From assembly GCF_000756375.1 (NCBI RefSeq), contig NZ_JNFD01000001.1:186001-250000 (forward strand): DNA of 64,000 nucleotides, given 5' to 3'. How positions within the stretch are numbered: the stretch's first letter is position 1; each line of letters opens with the position of its first letter. Under the pieces are notes generated by a model. The model was given only the letters and a program-made list of their open reading frames with translations. It was not told where the DNA came from and ran no database searches. This DNA comes from Sphingopyxis sp. LC81 (GTDB lineage Bacteria > Pseudomonadota > Alphaproteobacteria > Sphingomonadales > Sphingomonadaceae). The translations under genes were made by a program, and so were the position numbers. Below, in pieces: positions 7,808 to 16,600 of this stretch.

Positions 7808-8383
7808 CTAGCGTGGCAGGGCCTCGAGCAGCGCCTTGCCGCGCGGCGACAGCCGATATCCGGTCTCGAGACTTTCGGTCAGGCCCAGCTCCTTGAGCTT
7901 GCGGATATTCTGCTTGAGCCACATCTTCTCGACGCTGAGCGATTTTGCGATATCGGCCGCCGCCTGTTTTTCGTGGGCGGCGATATGGTGCAGGACGGGC
8001 CGCGTCCATGGACCGGAACCCCGGTCGAGGCGATCGAGCCGCTGCGCGAGCGACGCCACCTCGTCCGCCGAAAGATCGCCGGCCTCGCGGAGCGCGATGC
8101 GCGGATCGGGCCGATCGAAGCGGAGGGCGATGCGATAGATGTCGCCGTCGGGTCGCGCGTCGAGTTCGGCGAACAATTCGGCGCGCGACCCGAAACCGGC
8201 CGCGCGCGCATCGGCGTCGGTAATCGCGGCCGCCGCACAGGGAGTCACGCTTTCGATCGCCAGTTCGCCGATCGCGGTGCGCAGCCGTCCGCCCGCCTTG
8301 ACGGTCGGGCGCCGCCACCGCCGAAAGGCGAGCGTGACCTCGCCGGTCCGGATGCGTTCGAGAATGGCGGCGCGGAAGAGCAT
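7808..8383 (-). CDS. ASCH-like domain fused to a C-terminal winged-helix region
   Basis: A 191-residue protein. The first about 70 residues (ILERIRTGEVTLAFRRWRRP, then KAGGRLRT and LAIESVTP) match the layout of ASCH domains, a PUA-like fold that binds RNA or modified nucleobases. The last about 70 residues (from HHIAAHEKQAAADIAKSL to GYRLSPRGKALLEAL) read as a winged-helix DNA-binding domain of MarR-like type. The combination suggests a regulator sensing a nucleic-acid-related ligand. It follows the DUF411 gene by 15 bp on the same strand, probably as one operon. Both domain calls rest on pattern only. Confidence 0.6.
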   Translation of the reverse strand: MLFRAAILERIRTGEVTLAFRRWRRPTVKAGGRLRTAIGELAIESVTPCAAAAITDADARAAGFGSRAELFAELDARPDGDIYRIALRFDRPDPRIALREAGDLSADEVASLAQRLDRLDRGSGPWTRPVLHHIAAHEKQAAADIAKSLSVEKMWLKQNIRKLKELGLTESLETGYRLSPRGKALLEALPR

Positions 8384-8398
8384 CGAGCCGCCGCCCGA

Positions 8399-8869
8399 TC
8401 AGTGCGCGTGCGCGCCGCCGCTCGCGGCATAGCTCGCATAGACGCGCTGGCCCGCGGGGCCGAAGGTCATGACCTTATAGGCTTCGCGGTGATTGCCATG
8501 CTCCATGCCGGGCGAACCCGTCGGCATGCCGGCGACCGCGAGGCCCTTCACGCCTTTCGGCTTCTCACGGAGCAGGCGGCTGATTTCCTTCGCGGGCACA
8601 TGGCCTTCGATCACATAACCGCCGACGAGCACGGTGTGGCAGCTGCGCAGCGCCTGCGGCACGCCCTGCTTGTCCTTCACCGCATTCATGTCGGGCGAAT
8701 TCACCACGACCGCCTTCTGTCCGAACGAGGCTTTCACCTGCTCAAGCCATTTGAGGCAGCAGCCGCAGCCCGCATCGCGAAACATCGTCGGGTTCGCGGC
8801 GTGCGCGGTGCCGATCACGGCGGAAAAAGCAGCGAGGGCGAAAAACGCGCGGCGGGCAGGGAACATCAC
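8399..8869 (-). CDS. DUF411 family periplasmic metal-binding protein
   Basis: A 156-residue exported protein. A signal peptide (MMFPARRAFFALAAFSAVIG to AHAA) precedes the conserved DUF411 motif RDAGCGCCLKWLEQV, with three cysteines in CGCC arrangement. Later conserved parts are CHTVLVGGYVIEGHVPAKEI and AGMPTGSPGME. DUF411 proteins are found near copper-resistance genes and are thought to bind copper in the periplasm. The C-terminus is His-rich (GGAHAH). No other copper gene is next to it here. A second ATG one codon downstream is an equally possible start. Confidence 0.85.
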   Translation of the reverse strand: MMFPARRAFFALAAFSAVIGTAHAANPTMFRDAGCGCCLKWLEQVKASFGQKAVVVNSPDMNAVKDKQGVPQALRSCHTVLVGGYVIEGHVPAKEISRLLREKPKGVKGLAVAGMPTGSPGMEHGNHREAYKVMTFGPAGQRVYASYAASGGAHAH

Positions 8870-8913
8870 AAATCCTTTTGGCAGACGGTGCGCCGAACCT
8901 ATAGGCTGACCCC

Positions 8914-9483
8914 ATGAAAGTCCATTTCATCCGGTCGGGCGAGCGCCGCTACAGCATGCGGATCGAGCGCACCGGTGCGCCGGTGCTGGTGATGGACCCG
9001 GCGCCGGGCTTCGATCCCGACCTGCCGCACGACATGGTGCATTTCGTCGTCGAGGCGGCGCTGGGGCTCAAGACCGGCGTGTTCGGCCAGATCGCGGCGG
9101 GCGGTGACGCCGGTTCCTTCCATGTCGAAGCGGGTGGGGCTTTGTCGGCAAAGGAGCGCCAGCGCGCGGCACGCAAGCAGGTCGCGAAGGGCGCGAAGCT
9201 GATCAAGAGCCAGGGCCGCGAAGGCGAACTGTCCGAAATCGCCGCTTTCCTGTTCGACATCGGCTGGCGGAGCAGCAAGCGCGCCGACAGCCCGGCGCAG
9301 CGCGCGGCGCTCGGCGAGGCCGAGCGGACGCGCGCGGGCCTCAGTCCCGACGAGCGCGCGCGGATCGACGCCGCGCGGCCCCGCGTGTTCGAAGCCTTCG
9401 AGCGGCTTTCCAAGGCATGGCGCGCGCTGCCGGCCGGCGAGGCGCTGATCCTCGAATGGCCGTCCGTTCAGCCCATCGGGTAG
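8914..9483 (+). CDS. hypothetical protein
   Basis: A 189-residue soluble protein starting MKVHFIRSGERRYSMRIERT. The N-terminal half has beta-rich segments, with HDMVHFVVEAALGL around residues 39-52. The C-terminal half is Ala/Arg/Glu-rich and likely helical (AKERQRAARKQVAKGAKL and SPAQRAALGEAERTRAG). I do not recognise the family. It is divergent from the DUF411 gene (44 bp) and its 3' end overlaps the 3' end of the aldo/keto reductase by 16 bp on the opposite strand. Codon use matches its neighbours, supporting a real gene. Confidence 0.7.
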   Translation: MKVHFIRSGERRYSMRIERTGAPVLVMDPAPGFDPDLPHDMVHFVVEAALGLKTGVFGQIAAGGDAGSFHVEAGGALSAKERQRAARKQVAKGAKLIKSQGREGELSEIAAFLFDIGWRSSKRADSPAQRAALGEAERTRAGLSPDERARIDAARPRVFEAFERLSKAWRALPAGEALILEWPSVQPIG

Positions 9484-10484
9484 AGGATGTCCTTGCTGAC
9501 CTTGTACAGCGCCTTCATCAGGTCGTCGGACAGCACCAGTTCCATCGCATCGAGGATCGGATCGACCTGATCATAAGCGCTGACCCCGACGATCGTCGAA
9601 GCGACGAAATCATGCTGCTTCGACCAGGCGGTCGCCATCGTCACGGGATGAAGTCCGGCCTCTTTGGCGATCTTGAGATAGCGTTCGGTCGCGGCGAGGG
9701 TCTTTTCGTTGACGAAACGCTGGCCCATCGCAGCATGCCGTCCTTCCATGCCGAGATAGCGTGAGAAGCGCGCGCCTTCGGGCCGTGCCCCGCCCTGATA
9801 TTTGCCCGACAAAACCCCGCCCGCCAGCGGTGAATAGGGGATGAGGCTCACGCCTTCCTGCCGGCATACCTGCGCCAGCTCATCCTCGAAGCGGCGGTTG
9901 TTGAGGCTGAAATTATTCTGGATCGTATGATAGCGCGCGCCGCCGAGCCGATCCGACGCCGCGAGCGATTTCATCAGCCCCCAGCTCGTTTCGTTCGAGC
10001 ATCCGAGGATGCGCACCTTGCCGGCGCGGACGAGTTCGTCGAGCGCGTCCATCATCTCGTCATAGGGCGCGTCATGGTCGGGCCAGTGCGTCTGATAGAG
10101 GTCGATATAATCGGTCTGCAGCCGCGTCAGGCTGTCGTCGACCGCCTGCATGATATTCTTGCGGTCGAGCGCGGTCATCCCGTTCCGGCACGGCGACCGG
10201 AACCAGACATGGCTCGGTCCCGACACCTTCGTCGCAAGGATGATCGCGTCGCGCGGCTTGGTTTTCATCCAGCGCCCGACGATCTCCTCGGTGCGGCCGA
10301 CCCATTTGACGTCTGGCGGCACCGGATAGCCTTCGGCGGTGTCGTAGAAATTGATCCCCGCGTCGAAGCAGCGGTCGAGGACGCGGAACGCGGTCGCCTC
10401 GTCGGCCTGGCTGCCGAAGGTCATCGTCCCCATGCAGATGTCGGACACATGGATGGCGCTCTTGCCGAGGCGACGACTCTGCAT
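9468..10484 (-). CDS. aldo/keto reductase (Tas-like)
   Basis: A 338-residue NADPH-dependent oxidoreductase of the (beta/alpha)8 AKR family. The catalytic tetrad can be placed: Asp in NFYDTAEGY, Tyr in EGYPVPP, Lys in ILATKVSG and His in YQTHWPD. The YPVPPD segment and overall length fit the Tas/YajO subgroup, which reduces aldehydes or complements prephenate-type defects in other bacteria. The ATG is at 10484. A LysE exporter gene lies upstream on the same strand across 68 bp. Substrate unknown. Confidence 0.88.
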   Translation of the reverse strand: MQSRRLGKSAIHVSDICMGTMTFGSQADEATAFRVLDRCFDAGINFYDTAEGYPVPPDVKWVGRTEEIVGRWMKTKPRDAIILATKVSGPSHVWFRSPCRNGMTALDRKNIMQAVDDSLTRLQTDYIDLYQTHWPDHDAPYDEMMDALDELVRAGKVRILGCSNETSWGLMKSLAASDRLGGARYHTIQNNFSLNNRRFEDELAQVCRQEGVSLIPYSPLAGGVLSGKYQGGARPEGARFSRYLGMEGRHAAMGQRFVNEKTLAATERYLKIAKEAGLHPVTMATAWSKQHDFVASTIVGVSAYDQVDPILDAMELVLSDDLMKALYKVSKDILYPMG

Positions 10485-10552
10485 GCTCTTGTTCTCCGGT
10501 CAGAAGAGGGGAGCACCGTGCATAGGTTGCGCTTCGCAACCTTGCAATCGGG

Positions 10553-11143
10553 TCAGATCAGGAGCGCGAGCGATCCGACGAGCAACGCCGCCATCGTCCA
10601 GTTGAACCCCTTGAGCCGCGCCGGGCTCGATAGCCAGCTGCGCATCACCTGGCCCATCACCGCCCAGAGGCTGGTCGAGGGCAGGTTGATGATCCCGAAC
10701 ACGACCGCGACGAGCAGCACCGCGCCGAAATTGCGGTCGGGCGCATAAAGCGCGATCGCGGTCAGCGCCATCGACCAGGCCTTGGGGTTCACCCACTGGA
10801 ACAGCATCGCCTGCACGAAAGTCATCGGCTTGCCGCGCGCGCCGCTTTCGGTGTCGGGCGCGGCAGCGTTGGCGATCTTCCACGCGAGCCAGAGCAGATA
10901 AACGACGCTCACCACCTTCAGCACCGTGTTGAGTATCGGGAACAGGTCGAACAGGCCCATCAGCCCGACCCCGACAAGCACGATCATCAAGGTGAAGCCG
11001 ATACCGACCCCCAGCGCGTGCGGCACGGTGCGGCGCAGCCCAAAATTGGCGCCCGACGCCATCAGCATCATATTGTTCGGTCCCGGCGTGATCGACGAGA
11101 CGAGCGCGAAGGCGGAGAGCGCGAGGAGGGTGGTCTGGTTCAT
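10553..11143 (-). CDS. LysE/RhtB family amino-acid exporter
   Basis: A 196-residue inner-membrane protein with about six hydrophobic segments. The family signature SITPGPNNMMLMASGANFG is at residues 17-35, and the later FQWVNPKAWSMALTAIALY motif is also typical. LysE/RhtB proteins export amino acids or their derivatives. The gene is divergent from an Lrp/AsnC-type regulator with about 70 bp between starts, a classical arrangement in which the regulator senses the amino acid and controls the exporter. Exported substrate not predictable. Confidence 0.9.
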   Translation of the reverse strand: MNQTTLLALSAFALVSSITPGPNNMMLMASGANFGLRRTVPHALGVGIGFTLMIVLVGVGLMGLFDLFPILNTVLKVVSVVYLLWLAWKIANAAAPDTESGARGKPMTFVQAMLFQWVNPKAWSMALTAIALYAPDRNFGAVLLVAVVFGIINLPSTSLWAVMGQVMRSWLSSPARLKGFNWTMAALLVGSLALLI

Positions 11144-11175
11144 GCGTGCAACATAATGCGTTTTGATGCGCGATG

Positions 11176-11215
11176 GATTGCAAAGTTGGCCCGCTGCGAG
11201 CTAGATTATGCAATC
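11176..11215. promoter_or_regulatory. inverted repeat between lysE-type and lrp-type genes, candidate Lrp site
   Basis: GATTGCA (11176-11182) and its exact complement TGCAATC (11209-11215) lie 26 bp apart in the divergent promoter region. TTGCAA (11179-11184) and TAGATT (11202-11207), 17 bp apart, make a candidate promoter for the regulator gene inside the repeat. Lrp/AsnC proteins bind such spaced repeats; the role here is inferred from position. Confidence 0.45.
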
Positions 11216-11216
11216 T

Positions 11217-11669
11217 ATGATCAAGATCGATACTATTGGCCGCAAGATATTGCGTGAGCTATCGCTCGATGGGCGAATCTCGAACCTCGAGCTGGCGGAG
11301 CGCGTCGGGCTTTCGCCGTCGGCGTGCCTTCGTCGTGTGCAGGAACTCGAACGCAGCGGCGTGATCAAGGGCTATCGCGCGGTGATCGATCCGGCGAAGC
11401 TTGGATTGACCTTCCTTGCCTATGTGACGGTCGGCCTGTCGTCGCACACGAAAAAGTCGCAGGTCGATTTCGAGGCGGCGATGGCGGGCGCGCCCGAAGT
11501 CCGCGAATGCCACAACATCACTGGCACGATCGAATATCTGCTGCGCGTCGAGACCGAGGATCTGGCGGCGTACAAGCATTTCCACACCGAAGTGCTCGGC
11601 GTGCTGCCGCAGGTGCACTCGATCACCACCTATGTGCTGATGGACTCGCCAAAGGACGAGCGCGCATAG
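11217..11669 (+). CDS. Lrp/AsnC family transcriptional regulator
   Basis: A 150-residue regulator. The N-terminal helix-turn-helix is visible in [20 protein letters not shown], and the C-terminal RAM ligand-binding domain runs from about residue 65 ([12 protein letters not shown], then [17 protein letters not shown]). The start at 11217 ([12 protein letters not shown]) matches the usual AsnC opening; an ATG three codons upstream at 11208 is also possible. A candidate -10 ends at 11207, so the transcript may be almost leaderless. It is divergent from the LysE-type exporter, which it probably controls. Confidence 0.9.
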   Translation: MIKIDTIGRKILRELSLDGRISNLELAERVGLSPSACLRRVQELERSGVIKGYRAVIDPAKLGLTFLAYVTVGLSSHTKKSQVDFEAAMAGAPEVRECHNITGTIEYLLRVETEDLAAYKHFHTEVLGVLPQVHSITTYVLMDSPKDERA

Positions 11670-11736
11670 TTTTTCTTCGCCATGCCCGCGAAGCGGTGAG
11701 CTTGAACCACGGTCCCCGCGACCGCATATCGGTTTC

Positions 11737-12723
11737 ATGACGAAACTCTCTTTCCTCGACCTCGTGCCCGTGACCGACACCGGCACGATCGCCCAATCGC
11801 TCGCCAACGCCGCCGATCTCGCCCGCCACGCCGAGGCACTCGGCTACGGACGCTATTGGGTCGCCGAACATCATGGCATGACGGGGATCGCGAGCGCCGC
11901 GACCTCGGTCGTGCTCGCACACATCGGGCACGCGACCCACAGCATTCGCATTGGTTCGGCGGGCATCATGCTACCCAACCACGCCCCGATGGTGATCGCC
12001 GAGCAGTTCGGGACGCTCGAAGCCCTGTTCCCTGGCCGGATCGACCTGGGTCTGGGGCGCGCGCCCGGATCGGATCAACGCGTTGCACGAGCGCTACGCC
12101 GGACGCTCGCCAGCGACGAGCGCCAGTTTCCGCAGGACGTGCTGGAGCTTCAAGCCTTCCTCGCTGGCGACGAACAACTTGGCATTTCCGCTGTGCCGGG
12201 CGCGGGGACGCATATCCCGCTGTGGATCCTCGGCTCCAGCACCTTTGGCGCACAACTCGCGGCGATGCTTGGATTGCCCTACGCCTTCGCCAGCCATTTC
12301 GAGCCCGACGCGCTCGACGAAGCGCTCGATATCTATCGCCGCCAGTTCAAGCCTTCGGCTCAGCTTGCCCAGCCCTATGCCGCCGCTGCGTTCAATGCCT
12401 TTGCTGCCGATACGCGCGAGGAAGCCGAGTTGCTTGCCTCGTCGCAGCAACAGGCGTTCGTCGCGCTGCGCACCGGCAATCCGGGCAAGATGCAGCCGCC
12501 GCTTGCGGGCTACAAGGACGGCCTGCCGCCGAACGCGCGCGCGATCCTCGACCATGTGCTGCAATGCTCGGCGGTCGGCACCGCCGACGATGTCGCGGCG
12601 GGGCTGAAGGCCTTCATCGCGCGCACCGGCGTCGACGAGGTGATCATCGCGTCGTCGATGTACGACCATGATGCGCGCAAACATTCGCTCGCGCTGACGA
12701 TGGAGGCGGCGAAAGCGCTCTAG
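11737..12723 (+). CDS. LLM-class flavin-dependent oxidoreductase (luciferase-like)
   Basis: A 328-residue protein of the bacterial luciferase-like monooxygenase fold, using reduced FMN or F420-type cofactor. Typical segments are [20 protein letters not shown] near residues 46-65, [20 protein letters not shown], and [16 protein letters not shown]. This subgroup (MsnO8-type) often lacks a known substrate. The gene stands alone, after the Lrp-type regulator on the same strand across 67 bp, and before the argDF promoter region. Confidence 0.88.
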   Translation: MTKLSFLDLVPVTDTGTIAQSLANAADLARHAEALGYGRYWVAEHHGMTGIASAATSVVLAHIGHATHSIRIGSAGIMLPNHAPMVIAEQFGTLEALFPGRIDLGLGRAPGSDQRVARALRRTLASDERQFPQDVLELQAFLAGDEQLGISAVPGAGTHIPLWILGSSTFGAQLAAMLGLPYAFASHFEPDALDEALDIYRRQFKPSAQLAQPYAAAAFNAFAADTREEAELLASSQQQAFVALRTGNPGKMQPPLAGYKDGLPPNARAILDHVLQCSAVGTADDVAAGLKAFIARTGVDEVIIASSMYDHDARKHSLALTMEAAKAL

Positions 12724-12742
12724 CCGCGCACGCGGCGCTGTG

Positions 12743-12772
12743 TTGACGCGCCTCGGACTGCGGCGGTATAGG
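12743..12772 (+). promoter_or_regulatory. probable sigma-70 promoter of argDF
   Basis: TTGACG (12743-12748) and TATAGG (12767-12772) are separated by 18 bp, a good vegetative promoter for this GC-rich setting. Transcription should start near 12779, about 60 bp before the argD ATG. Confidence 0.55.
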
Positions 12773-12787
12773 AGCGGCCCGACCAAG

Positions 12788-12820
12788 GGCGGCCCGCAGA
12801 AGGGTCGCCTTTTTACTTTT
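12788..12820 (+). terminator. terminator-like hairpin in the argDF leader (candidate attenuator)
   Basis: GGCGGCCC (12788-12795) pairs with GGGTCGCC (12802-12809) around a 6-base loop, with one G-U pair. TTTTTACTTTT follows directly. The structure lies between the predicted promoter and the argD ribosome site, so it would terminate argDF mRNA itself. CGACC at 12780-12784 could pair with GGTCG in the 3' arm and act as an antiterminator. No leader peptide or known riboswitch was recognised. It could also simply end read-through from the upstream gene. Confidence 0.5.
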
Positions 12821-12838
12821 GACTGAAAGGTGCCTGCC

Positions 12839-14026
12839 ATGACGATCACGCCGCTGATGCCCGTATACCCCCGGTGCGGTGTACGTCCGGTTCGCGGCGA
12901 GGGTGCCTATCTGATCGGCGAGCGAGGCGAACGCTATCTGGACTTCGCGAGCGGCATCGCGGTCAACCTGCTCGGTCATGGCCACCCGCATCTGACGAAG
13001 GCGATCCAGGAGCAGGCGGCGATGCTGATGCATGTGTCGAACCTCTACGGCAGCCCGCAGGGCGAAGCCTATGCTGCGCGCCTCGTCGAGAATACGTTCG
13101 CCGACACGGTATTCCTGACCAACTCGGGCGCCGAAGCGGTCGAATGTTCGATCAAGACCGCGCGCGCCTATCACTCGAGCGCGGGCAACGCCGAAAAGCA
13201 TACGCTCATTACCTTCAACAACGCCTTCCACGGGCGCACGCTCGGGACCATCTCGGCAACCAATCAGGAAAAGCTGCGCAAGGGTTTCGATCCGCTGCTT
13301 CCCGGTTTCGCCTATGCGCCGTTCGACGACATCAACGCCGCGCTCGATCTGGTCGATGACAATACGGCGGGTTTCCTGGTCGAACCGATCCAGGGCGAAG
13401 GCGGCATCCGCCCGGCGTCGCAGCCCTTCCTTCAGGCGCTGCGCGACATTTGCGACAAGCGCGACCTGATGCTCGTGTTCGACGAGGTCCAGTGCGGCGT
13501 CGCGCGCACGGGCCACCTCTACGCTTATGAACATTTCGGCGTCACCCCCGACATCATGGCGACCGCCAAGGGCATCGGCGGGGGCTTCCCGATGGGCGCG
13601 TGTCTCGCGACCGAGAAAGCCGCGCGCGGCATGGTCATCGGCACCCACGGTTCGACCTATGGCGGCAACCCGCTCGCTTGTGCCGCGGGCCAGGCCGTGC
13701 TCGACGTCGTGCTCGAAGAGGGCTTCCTCGACCAGGTCAAGGCGACCGGCGAACGCCTCCGCGGCGCACTCGAACAGCTCATTCCCAATCATGACCAGCT
13801 GTTCGACAGCGTCCGCGGTGTCGGCCTGATGCTCGGGCTCAAGCTCAATTCGGACAGCCGCGCGTTCGTCGCGCATCTTCGCGACAATCATGGTCTGCTG
13901 ACCGTCGCAGCGGGCGAGAATGTCGTCCGCGTGCTGCCGCCACTCAACATCGACGACAGCCATATCGCCGAGTTCATTGAGAAACTGTCAGCGGGCGCGG
14001 CGAGCTACACGCCGCCCGAAGGCTGA
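12839..14026 (+). CDS. argD: acetylornithine aminotransferase
   Basis: A 395-residue class III PLP aminotransferase that converts N-acetylglutamate semialdehyde to N-acetylornithine in arginine synthesis. Visible motifs are [16 protein letters not shown] (phosphate cup), [20 protein letters not shown], and the PLP lysine in [14 protein letters not shown]. The ATG at 12839 is 8 bp after an AAAGG ribosome site. The stop overlaps the argF start by one base (TGATG), so the two are coupled. ArgD often also serves the succinyldiaminopimelate step of lysine synthesis. Confidence 0.93.
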   Translation: MTITPLMPVYPRCGVRPVRGEGAYLIGERGERYLDFASGIAVNLLGHGHPHLTKAIQEQAAMLMHVSNLYGSPQGEAYAARLVENTFADTVFLTNSGAEAVECSIKTARAYHSSAGNAEKHTLITFNNAFHGRTLGTISATNQEKLRKGFDPLLPGFAYAPFDDINAALDLVDDNTAGFLVEPIQGEGGIRPASQPFLQALRDICDKRDLMLVFDEVQCGVARTGHLYAYEHFGVTPDIMATAKGIGGGFPMGACLATEKAARGMVIGTHGSTYGGNPLACAAGQAVLDVVLEEGFLDQVKATGERLRGALEQLIPNHDQLFDSVRGVGLMLGLKLNSDSRAFVAHLRDNHGLLTVAAGENVVRVLPPLNIDDSHIAEFIEKLSAGAASYTPPEG

Positions 14027-14949
14027 TGCGGCATTTCCTGAACCTGTCCGACGCGGGCGGCGACGCGGTCGCCGCGATGCTCGCCGATGCGATCGATCGC
14101 AAGGCGGCGCGCGCCGGCTGGCCAAAGGGCAAGGTCGACGCCGATGCGCCGCTCGCGGGCCATGTGCTCGCGATGGTGTTCGAGAAGAATTCGACGCGCA
14201 CCCGCGCCTCGTTCGACATCGCGATCCGCCAGCTTGGCGGCACGCCGATGATCATGGACGCCGGCGTGACCCAGCTCGGGCGCGGCGAGACGATCGCCGA
14301 CACCGCGCGCGTACTGTCGCGCTACGCCGACGCGATCATGATCCGCACCGACGACCATGCGAAAGTCGAAGAGCTTGCCGAATATGCGAGCGTGCCGGTG
14401 ATCAACGGCCTGACCGACCTGTCGCATCCGTGCCAGATCGTCGCCGACTTGCTGACGGTCGTCGAAAGCGGCAAGGCGTTGCCGGGGCTCGAGCTCGCTT
14501 GGCTTGGCGACGGCAACAATGTCCTCTCGTCGCTGATCGAGGCGGCGGGGCTGTTCGGTTTCCACGTCCGCGCCGGCGTTCCGCAGGGCTATGAACCCGA
14601 TGCGAGCTTCGTCGAAGCGGCGCGCGCGAAGGGTGTCCGCATCGACATCATGCGCGACGCACGCGAGGCGGTTGCGGGCGCCGATCTGGTCGTCACCGAC
14701 ACCTGGGTGTCGATGGGGCAGGATCATGCGCACAACAAAATTGCGGCGATGGCGCCCTATCAGGTCGACGAGCGGCTGATGACGGGCGCGAAGGGCGACG
14801 CGATCTTCCTCCATTGCCTCCCCGCGCACCGCGGCGACGAGGTTGTCGATGCGGTCATCGACGGCCCGCAGTCGCGTGTCTGGGACGAGGCCGAAAACCG
14901 CGTTCATGCGCAGAAGTCGATCCTGCTCTGGGCGCTCGGAAAATTGTGA
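14026..14949 (+). CDS. argF: ornithine carbamoyltransferase
   Basis: A 307-residue enzyme joining carbamoyl phosphate and ornithine to make citrulline. The carbamoyl-phosphate site STRTR is near residue 55 ([12 protein letters not shown]), with HPCQ near residue 134. The ornithine-binding and C-terminal motif HCLPAHRG is near residue 266. The start overlaps the argD stop by one base. hslO follows 10 bp after its stop. Confidence 0.95.
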   Translation: MRHFLNLSDAGGDAVAAMLADAIDRKAARAGWPKGKVDADAPLAGHVLAMVFEKNSTRTRASFDIAIRQLGGTPMIMDAGVTQLGRGETIADTARVLSRYADAIMIRTDDHAKVEELAEYASVPVINGLTDLSHPCQIVADLLTVVESGKALPGLELAWLGDGNNVLSSLIEAAGLFGFHVRAGVPQGYEPDASFVEAARAKGVRIDIMRDAREAVAGADLVVTDTWVSMGQDHAHNKIAAMAPYQVDERLMTGAKGDAIFLHCLPAHRGDEVVDAVIDGPQSRVWDEAENRVHAQKSILLWALGKL

Positions 14950-14959
14950 GTTCGAAGAC

Positions 14960-15883
14960 GTGAGTGACATCATCGAAACCTGGTTCGACCAGCCCCTGCT
15001 GTTCACCATCGCCGAACGCCATGTGCGCGGGCGGCTGGTGCGGCTCGGGCCGACGCTCCAGACGATCATGGGGGCGCATAATTATCCGCCCGTGGCCGAA
15101 AAGCTGCTCGCGGAGGCGCTGGTGCTGACCGTGCTGCTCGGCTCGACGCTCAAGGACGAAAATGGCCAGATGACGCTGCAGGCGCAGACCGGCGGCGGCC
15201 CCATTGAGCTGCTCGTCTGCGACTATCGCGGCGGCGAACTGCGCGGTTACCTCAAATTCGATGCCGAACGGCTCGCCGAAGTCGGCGCTGACCCGACCTT
15301 GTTCGCGCTGTTCGGCGAGGGTTTTCTTGCGATCACCTTCGACCAGGCGACGACCGCCGAGCGCTATCAGGGCATCGTCCCGCTCGAAGGCGCGTCGATC
15401 GGCGAGGCCGCCGAGCATTATTTCGAACAGTCCGAGCAGATCCCCAGCCTGATCAAGCTCGCCGCGCGCCACGATCCCGAGGCGGGCTGCCTCGCCGGCG
15501 GGCTGCTCTTGCAGCATCTGCCCGAGGGCGAAGTCGGCCGCGACCGGTTGCACGTGCGTCACGACAATGCCGAATGGGAGCATGCCAAGACCATCGCGGC
15601 GACGCTGAAGGACGAGGAACTCACCGATCCGGCGACGTCGCTCGAGACGCTCGCCTGGCGGCTGTTCCACGAGGACGAGGTGCGCGTCGAGCCGGGCATC
15701 GGGGTGTCGCGCGGCTGCCGGTGCAGCACCGGCTATTTCGCCGGGGTGCTCGCGCAGTTTCCGGAGGTCGAGCGTTCCGACATGGCCGATGAAAATGGCC
15801 GGATCGTCGTCGACTGCGCCTTTTGCTCGCGCTTCTTTCCGATCCCGCTCGATGAAATCTCGGCGCACAATCGCGCGGAATAG
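14960..15883 (+). CDS. hslO: Hsp33 redox-regulated molecular chaperone
   Basis: A 307-residue Hsp33. The redox switch is at the C-terminus: SRGCRCSTGYF supplies CxC and DCAFCSRFF supplies CxxC, four cysteines that bind zinc when reduced and form disulfides under oxidative stress, activating holdase function. The most plausible start is GTG at 14960 (product MSDIIETWFDQPLLF), 10 bp after argF; no in-frame ATG fits the known Hsp33 N-terminus. The argD-argF-hslO order suggests one transcript. Confidence 0.92.
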   Translation: MSDIIETWFDQPLLFTIAERHVRGRLVRLGPTLQTIMGAHNYPPVAEKLLAEALVLTVLLGSTLKDENGQMTLQAQTGGGPIELLVCDYRGGELRGYLKFDAERLAEVGADPTLFALFGEGFLAITFDQATTAERYQGIVPLEGASIGEAAEHYFEQSEQIPSLIKLAARHDPEAGCLAGGLLLQHLPEGEVGRDRLHVRHDNAEWEHAKTIAATLKDEELTDPATSLETLAWRLFHEDEVRVEPGIGVSRGCRCSTGYFAGVLAQFPEVERSDMADENGRIVVDCAFCSRFFPIPLDEISAHNRAE

Positions 15884-16022
15884 CGACGGAATTTCCACAA
15901 ATCTCGGCGACGAGGCGAGGTTATCCAGCGCCAAGTGGTTGAAAACGCATCCCCGGCTTGCTAACTGAACGGCAACAGGGTCGCATATTCGCTCGCTCGC
16001 GGGCGGCCAATGGATAGGTGGA

Positions 16023-16427
16023 ATGGCGATCTTCTCTCCCACATTGCGAATGTTTCTCATCGCGCTCGGCTGCGCCGCGGCGAGCGCAGTACCGGCGCAG
16101 GCACCCTCGCTGGCGATGCTCGACCGCCTCGAAAAAGGCAGCTGGCAGCTTCGCGAACGCGGCAAGGAAGACGTGTTGCAGACGATTTGCGTCGGCGACG
16201 CGCGACGGATGATCCAGATCCAGCATCCACGCTCGACCTGTTCGCGCTATGTCATCGAAGACACGCCGAATTCGGTGACCGTCCATTATACCTGCCCCGG
16301 TGCGGGGCATGGTCGCACGAGCATCCGCAGCGAAACGAACCGGCTCGTCCAGATCGACACCCAGGGCATCGCCGAGGGTAGGCCGTTTTCGCAGGCGATT
16401 GAGGCGCGCCGCACCGGCGGGTGCTGA
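16023..16427 (+). CDS. secreted hypothetical protein (DUF3617-like)
   Basis: A 134-residue exported protein: signal peptide to about residue 26 (ALGCAAASAVPAQA), then a small beta-rich domain beginning GSWQLRERG. Four cysteines (QTICVGD, RSTCSRY, HYTCPGA and the final GGC) could form two disulfides. This cysteine pattern and the opening G-W-x-L resemble DUF3617 proteins common in sphingomonads. An AGGTGG ribosome site precedes the ATG. It stands alone between hslO and queC. Function unknown. Confidence 0.7.
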   Translation: MAIFSPTLRMFLIALGCAAASAVPAQAPSLAMLDRLEKGSWQLRERGKEDVLQTICVGDARRMIQIQHPRSTCSRYVIEDTPNSVTVHYTCPGAGHGRTSIRSETNRLVQIDTQGIAEGRPFSQAIEARRTGGC

Positions 16428-16513
16428 TCGAACGAAATATTAACCATGCGGCGTTAAACGAGGTGCAGGGCTTCTTCATATGCCCTTCTCCCTAACGGCT
16501 GTCATGCCGAACT

Positions 16514-16550
16514 GGGCCGTGCGGCAATTGCCTCGCGGCCCATTTTCTTT
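16514..16550 (+). terminator. intrinsic terminator-like hairpin upstream of queC
   Basis: GGGCCGTG (16514-16521) pairs with CGCGGCCC (16534-16541) with one wobble, and the inner GGCAATTGCC is itself self-complementary. ATTTTCTTT follows. It probably ends transcripts from the secreted-protein gene before queC begins at 16601. I looked for a preQ1 riboswitch here and saw none. Confidence 0.5.
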
Positions 16551-16600
16551 GATGCGGCGCAGCACTTGCGCGCCCCGCGGCGCGGGCCTATCTGGCGCCG

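Noticed and set aside
16428-16600. Searched for a preQ1 riboswitch before queC
   Set aside because: No preQ1-I or preQ1-II core sequence is visible. The only structure is a terminator-like hairpin well upstream of the queC start.
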